Part shown: in pieces, positions 61,841 to 64,000 of the stretch
Layout of the letters: every line of letters begins with the position of its first letter
How positions within the stretch are numbered: the first letter of the stretch is position 1
Source: Bauldia sp965232525
GTDB lineage: Bacteria > Pseudomonadota > Alphaproteobacteria > Rhizobiales > Kaistiaceae
Assembly (NCBI RefSeq): GCF_965232525.1
Contig: NZ_OZ246980.1
Span: 1,612,001 to 1,676,000, forward strand
Direction: 5' to 3'
Length of the DNA: 64,000 nucleotides
Notes under the pieces: model-generated
Databases searched by the model: none
What the model saw: the letters and a program-made list of their open reading frames with translations, nothing else
Told to the model about the DNA's origin: nothing
Translations under genes and position numbers: made by a program

Positions 61841-62887
61841 CTAAGTCGCCGATGTGGCGGGGCGGGAAATCAATCTTTGAATTTCCGGGCGCACCGCAAG
61901 GTTCTGGTTTTCGCGGAGCTTGGCCCGGAATTCGCGCGGCGTCTGCCCGAACTGCTGCTTGAACACCCTTGAAAAGACAGCCGGATACGAGAAGCCGCAG
62001 GCGACGGCGACGGTCTTGATCGTGAACTCCTCGTAAAACAGGAAATTGCGCGCGGCTTGCAGGCGGATGTGAAGATAAAGCCGCATCGGCGACTGGCCGA
62101 GCGTGCGCTTGCAGACCCGGGATAGCGTGCGTTGCGAGACGCCGAGCTCGGCCGAAAGCTCGGCGAGCGACAGCGGGAAATCAAGATTCTGTTCCATCAG
62201 CCGCACCAGCCGAAGGGGGAGAGCATTGACCTCGACCTCCGACAGGCCGTCGCCGCGCTGCTTCGTTTCCGGGTCACGACGGGTGTGGATCAGGGCGTTG
62301 GCGATTTCGTTGGCGAGCGCCTGACCGTTGAACCGCGCAATCAGGTCCAGCATCATGTCGAGGGTCGCAACACCGCCGGCGCAGTGCGCGCGGTTGTTGG
62401 CGATCAGGTAGATCTGGTCCTTGAGTTCCGTGTTGGGGAACCGTTCCTGGAAGGTCGGCACGGCCTCCCAATGCAGTGCCAATTCGGGATCGTCCTCGGT
62501 GCCGATGATGCCGGCTTGGGCGAGGGCGAAGGCGCCCGTGTCGACGCCGCCGATCATCGCCCCGAAGCGCGCGGCCGTTCTGAGGTGGCCGAGCAGCGCG
62601 CGCGATGTGTGCTGTGTCGGAAGGTTGCCTTCGAACAGGAGATAGACATCCGCCGATGGCATGGCGTCAATGGCGTGGTCGACCCCGAACCACATGCCGT
62701 TGCTTGCCCGTACCGGCTCGCCGCTGAAGGAAACGAACGACCAGTCGAACAGCCGGCGCCCGGAGTTCTGGTTGGCGATCCGCAACGCGTCGCTCGCCAG
62801 GATCAGCGCGTTCAGCGGAAATTCCGGCTCAACGATCAAGTTGAAGCGCGGGCAGGGTGACGGTGGATTGGTCTGGGGTTCGGACAT
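61841..62887 (-). CDS. GlxA-type AraC-family regulator with DJ-1/PfpI-like domain
   Basis: The ATG at 62887 gives 348 residues. The N-terminal DJ-1/PfpI-like domain (about 1-200) includes IGGVDTGAFALAQAGII and NNRAHCAGGVATLDMM. The C-terminal AraC domain has two helix-turn-helix units, LSLAELSAELGVSQRTLSRV and IKTVAVACGFSYPAVFSRVF, with the FKQQFGQTPREFR ending. GlxA relatives control quaternary amine or amino-acid catabolism. It is divergent from the DapA-like gene and probably activates it. Its own promoter is in the 212-base gap. Confidence 0.9.
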   Translation of the reverse strand: MSEPQTNPPSPCPRFNLIVEPEFPLNALILASDALRIANQNSGRRLFDWSFVSFSGEPVRASNGMWFGVDHAIDAMPSADVYLLFEGNLPTQHTSRALLGHLRTAARFGAMIGGVDTGAFALAQAGIIGTEDDPELALHWEAVPTFQERFPNTELKDQIYLIANNRAHCAGGVATLDMMLDLIARFNGQALANEIANALIHTRRDPETKQRGDGLSEVEVNALPLRLVRLMEQNLDFPLSLAELSAELGVSQRTLSRVCKRTLGQSPMRLYLHIRLQAARNFLFYEEFTIKTVAVACGFSYPAVFSRVFKQQFGQTPREFRAKLRENQNLAVRPEIQRLISRPATSAT

Positions 62888-63048
62888 CGGCTTTCCGACC
62901 AAACTGGCCAAAGGCGTAAATAATATGGCCTTTCGGGTCAATTCCTGCCGTTCGGCCGGCGCGACAATAGGATCGTGCTGAACGGTCGAAGCCGGTCAGC
63001 GGCAAGCAACAATCAGGATAACCGGTCCCGCGTTTCGCGCGGCTCGGA

Positions 63049-63067
63049 CCCGCCGTTTTGCGGCGGG
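63049..63067. promoter_or_regulatory. Inverted repeat CCCGCCG/CGGCGGG before the DapA-like gene
   Basis: The perfect seven-base arms have a five-base TTTTG loop and end 32 bases before the start codon. It may be a leader hairpin or part of a regulator site. Confidence 0.35.
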
Positions 63068-63099
63068 AGGGTTAGTTCGTGCCGGATCGGGTGAGGTGA

Positions 63100-64000
63100 A
63101 TGGTGGATAGCGAGAGGCTGAAATCCGAGCTCGAGGGGTGCTACGTCACCATTCCGACGCCGTTTCGCGATGAGCCCGGCCTGCCGGTCGACGAAGACGC
63201 GCTCAGAACCCATCTCCGCTTCCTGATCGATGCCGGGCTTTCCGGCGACTACGCGACGTTTCTCGCCGCCGGCGCCGCCGGCGACTTCTCGACGATGACC
63301 TTTGACGAACGCGTCGCCGTTGCCTCGATCGTGGTCGACGAAGTTGCCGGCCGCGTGCCGGTCGCAATGGGCGCGCAGACCACCAGCACGTTCGAGCTTC
63401 AGCGTCTGGCGCGCGCCGCCCGCGAGATCGGCGTCAAGTTCATCCAGGTGTCCTGTCCCTTCTACTTCACCCACACCGAGGGCGACTTCGAAGCCTTCGT
63501 CCGTGCGGCGGCTGAGGCAGAACCGGACATCGGTATCATCGTCTACAACACGTTCTGGACCAGCTCGAACCTGTCCTTCGACATGGCCCAGCGGTTGGCC
63601 GAGATTCCGAGCGTCGTCGGCCTGAAATGGGCGACACCGCGAACCGACGCGATGGAGTTCGAGGACATGACCTCGCACTTCTCCGACCGGTTCACGATCA
63701 TCGACAACAACCTGTTCTTTGCCTTCAGCGCGATGCCCGCACTCGGCGCCCGCGCCTTCGAGGTCCACAACTGCAATTTCTGGCCGGAGTGGGGCATGCG
63801 TCTGGTCGATCAGGTGCGCGCCGCCAACTACGCTGAAATCGGCCGCATGCTCGTCGATGAAGCGATGCCGTTCTACAAGCTCTGGGTCGAGATCGAGCAG
63901 GATTTCACCAGCGGCGACGGCTATCTCGACAAGCTGTGCATGGAACTCGTCGGCTTGCCAAGCAGCCGCTGTCGGCCACCGACCCAGGACATTCGAGAAC
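63100..64000 (+). CDS. DapA/N-acetylneuraminate lyase-superfamily enzyme, 3' end outside window
   Basis: The ATG at 63100 behind GGTGAGG opens a frame that runs to the end of the window (300 codons seen). The fold matches class I aldolases of the dihydrodipicolinate synthase superfamily: the Tyr149 motif IIVYNTFW and the Schiff-base Lys176 in VVGLKWAT. The substrate loop GAAGDFSTMTFDERVAV is in place of the usual GTTGE, so it is not a true DapA. Members include keto-deoxy-acid aldolases and dehydratases. The gene is next to a GlxA-type regulator and probably works on a keto acid. Confidence 0.85.
   Translation, partial: MVDSERLKSELEGCYVTIPTPFRDEPGLPVDEDALRTHLRFLIDAGLSGDYATFLAAGAAGDFSTMTFDERVAVASIVVDEVAGRVPVAMGAQTTSTFELQRLARAAREIGVKFIQVSCPFYFTHTEGDFEAFVRAAAEAEPDIGIIVYNTFWTSSNLSFDMAQRLAEIPSVVGLKWATPRTDAMEFEDMTSHFSDRFTIIDNNLFFAFSAMPALGARAFEVHNCNFWPEWGMRLVDQVRAANYAEIGRMLVDEAMPFYKLWVEIEQDFTSGDGYLDKLCMELVGLPSSRCRPPTQDIRE

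Noticed and set aside
1..64000. tRNA, rRNA, riboswitch, integrase, prophage or restriction genes
   Set aside because: None could be recognised by reading both strands; absence is by eye only and a covariance-model search was not possible.

Overview
The window looks like one contiguous piece of an alphaproteobacterial chromosome. I infer this from its high GC content, the many GTG and TTG starts behind clear Shine-Dalgarno sequences, and its wealth of ABC sugar transporters with LacI, DeoR and GntR regulators. The exact order is not certain (Hyphomicrobiales or Rhodospirillales would fit). I found no tRNA, rRNA, IS element, integrase or CRISPR array. Both ends cut genes: an unidentified ORF tail at 3-524 and a DapA-family enzyme running off the right edge from 63100.

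Most of the window is catabolic. (1) Positions 558-8485: an aldolase-like enzyme and an ADP-dependent-type sugar kinase lie divergent from a DeoR repressor. A CUT1 sugar importer (binding protein and two permeases, no ATPase gene) and a FadR-type GntR regulator follow. (2) Positions 8635-9147: a VOC enzyme. (3) Positions 9173-22310: a LacI regulator is divergent from a long operon-like array with a Dpp/Opp-type importer (binding protein, two permeases, fused double ATPase), two cytoplasmic glycoside hydrolase-type proteins (GHL6-like and GH42), a hydroxypyruvate/2-oxo-tetronate isomerase and a beta-hydroxyacid dehydrogenase. This reads as uptake and intracellular breakdown of an oligosaccharide. 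(4) Positions 34186-39006: a GMC oxidoreductase is divergent from a sugar-acid operon (enolase-superfamily dehydratase, zinc alcohol dehydrogenase, KduD-like SDR). (5) Positions 46832-57036: sugar or acid dehydrogenases and a lactonase-like enzyme come first. Then a LacI repressor faces two perfect operators that drive a translationally coupled CUT1 binding protein-permease-permease-toroid-GH2 operon.

The non-catabolic part is more unusual. Positions 22336-34152 hold a DUF547 protein, an anchored membrane protein, and a same-strand set: TPR plus outer-membrane beta-barrel protein, FecR-domain protein, a 1573-residue RTX protein, and a CHASE2 class III adenylate cyclase. This looks like an envelope or sensory system. 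At 39376-40881 two small AT-rich, cysteine-rich secreted proteins flank a two-pore-helix type ion channel gene; their composition differs strongly from the neighbours. At 57062-61788 a DegT aminotransferase, a PPK2 polyphosphate kinase and a P3A proton ATPase lie on the minus strand. A GlxA-type AraC regulator is divergent from the DapA-like gene at the right edge.

Regulatory DNA is visible at several places: a promoter with two direct repeats at 4183-4255, twin LacI palindromes at 50958-50998, a perfect inverted repeat at 36021-36037, and strong hairpins right after two binding-protein genes (5688-5715 and 12252-12284) that probably set transporter subunit ratios. All functional calls are from reading motifs by eye; no database search was run.
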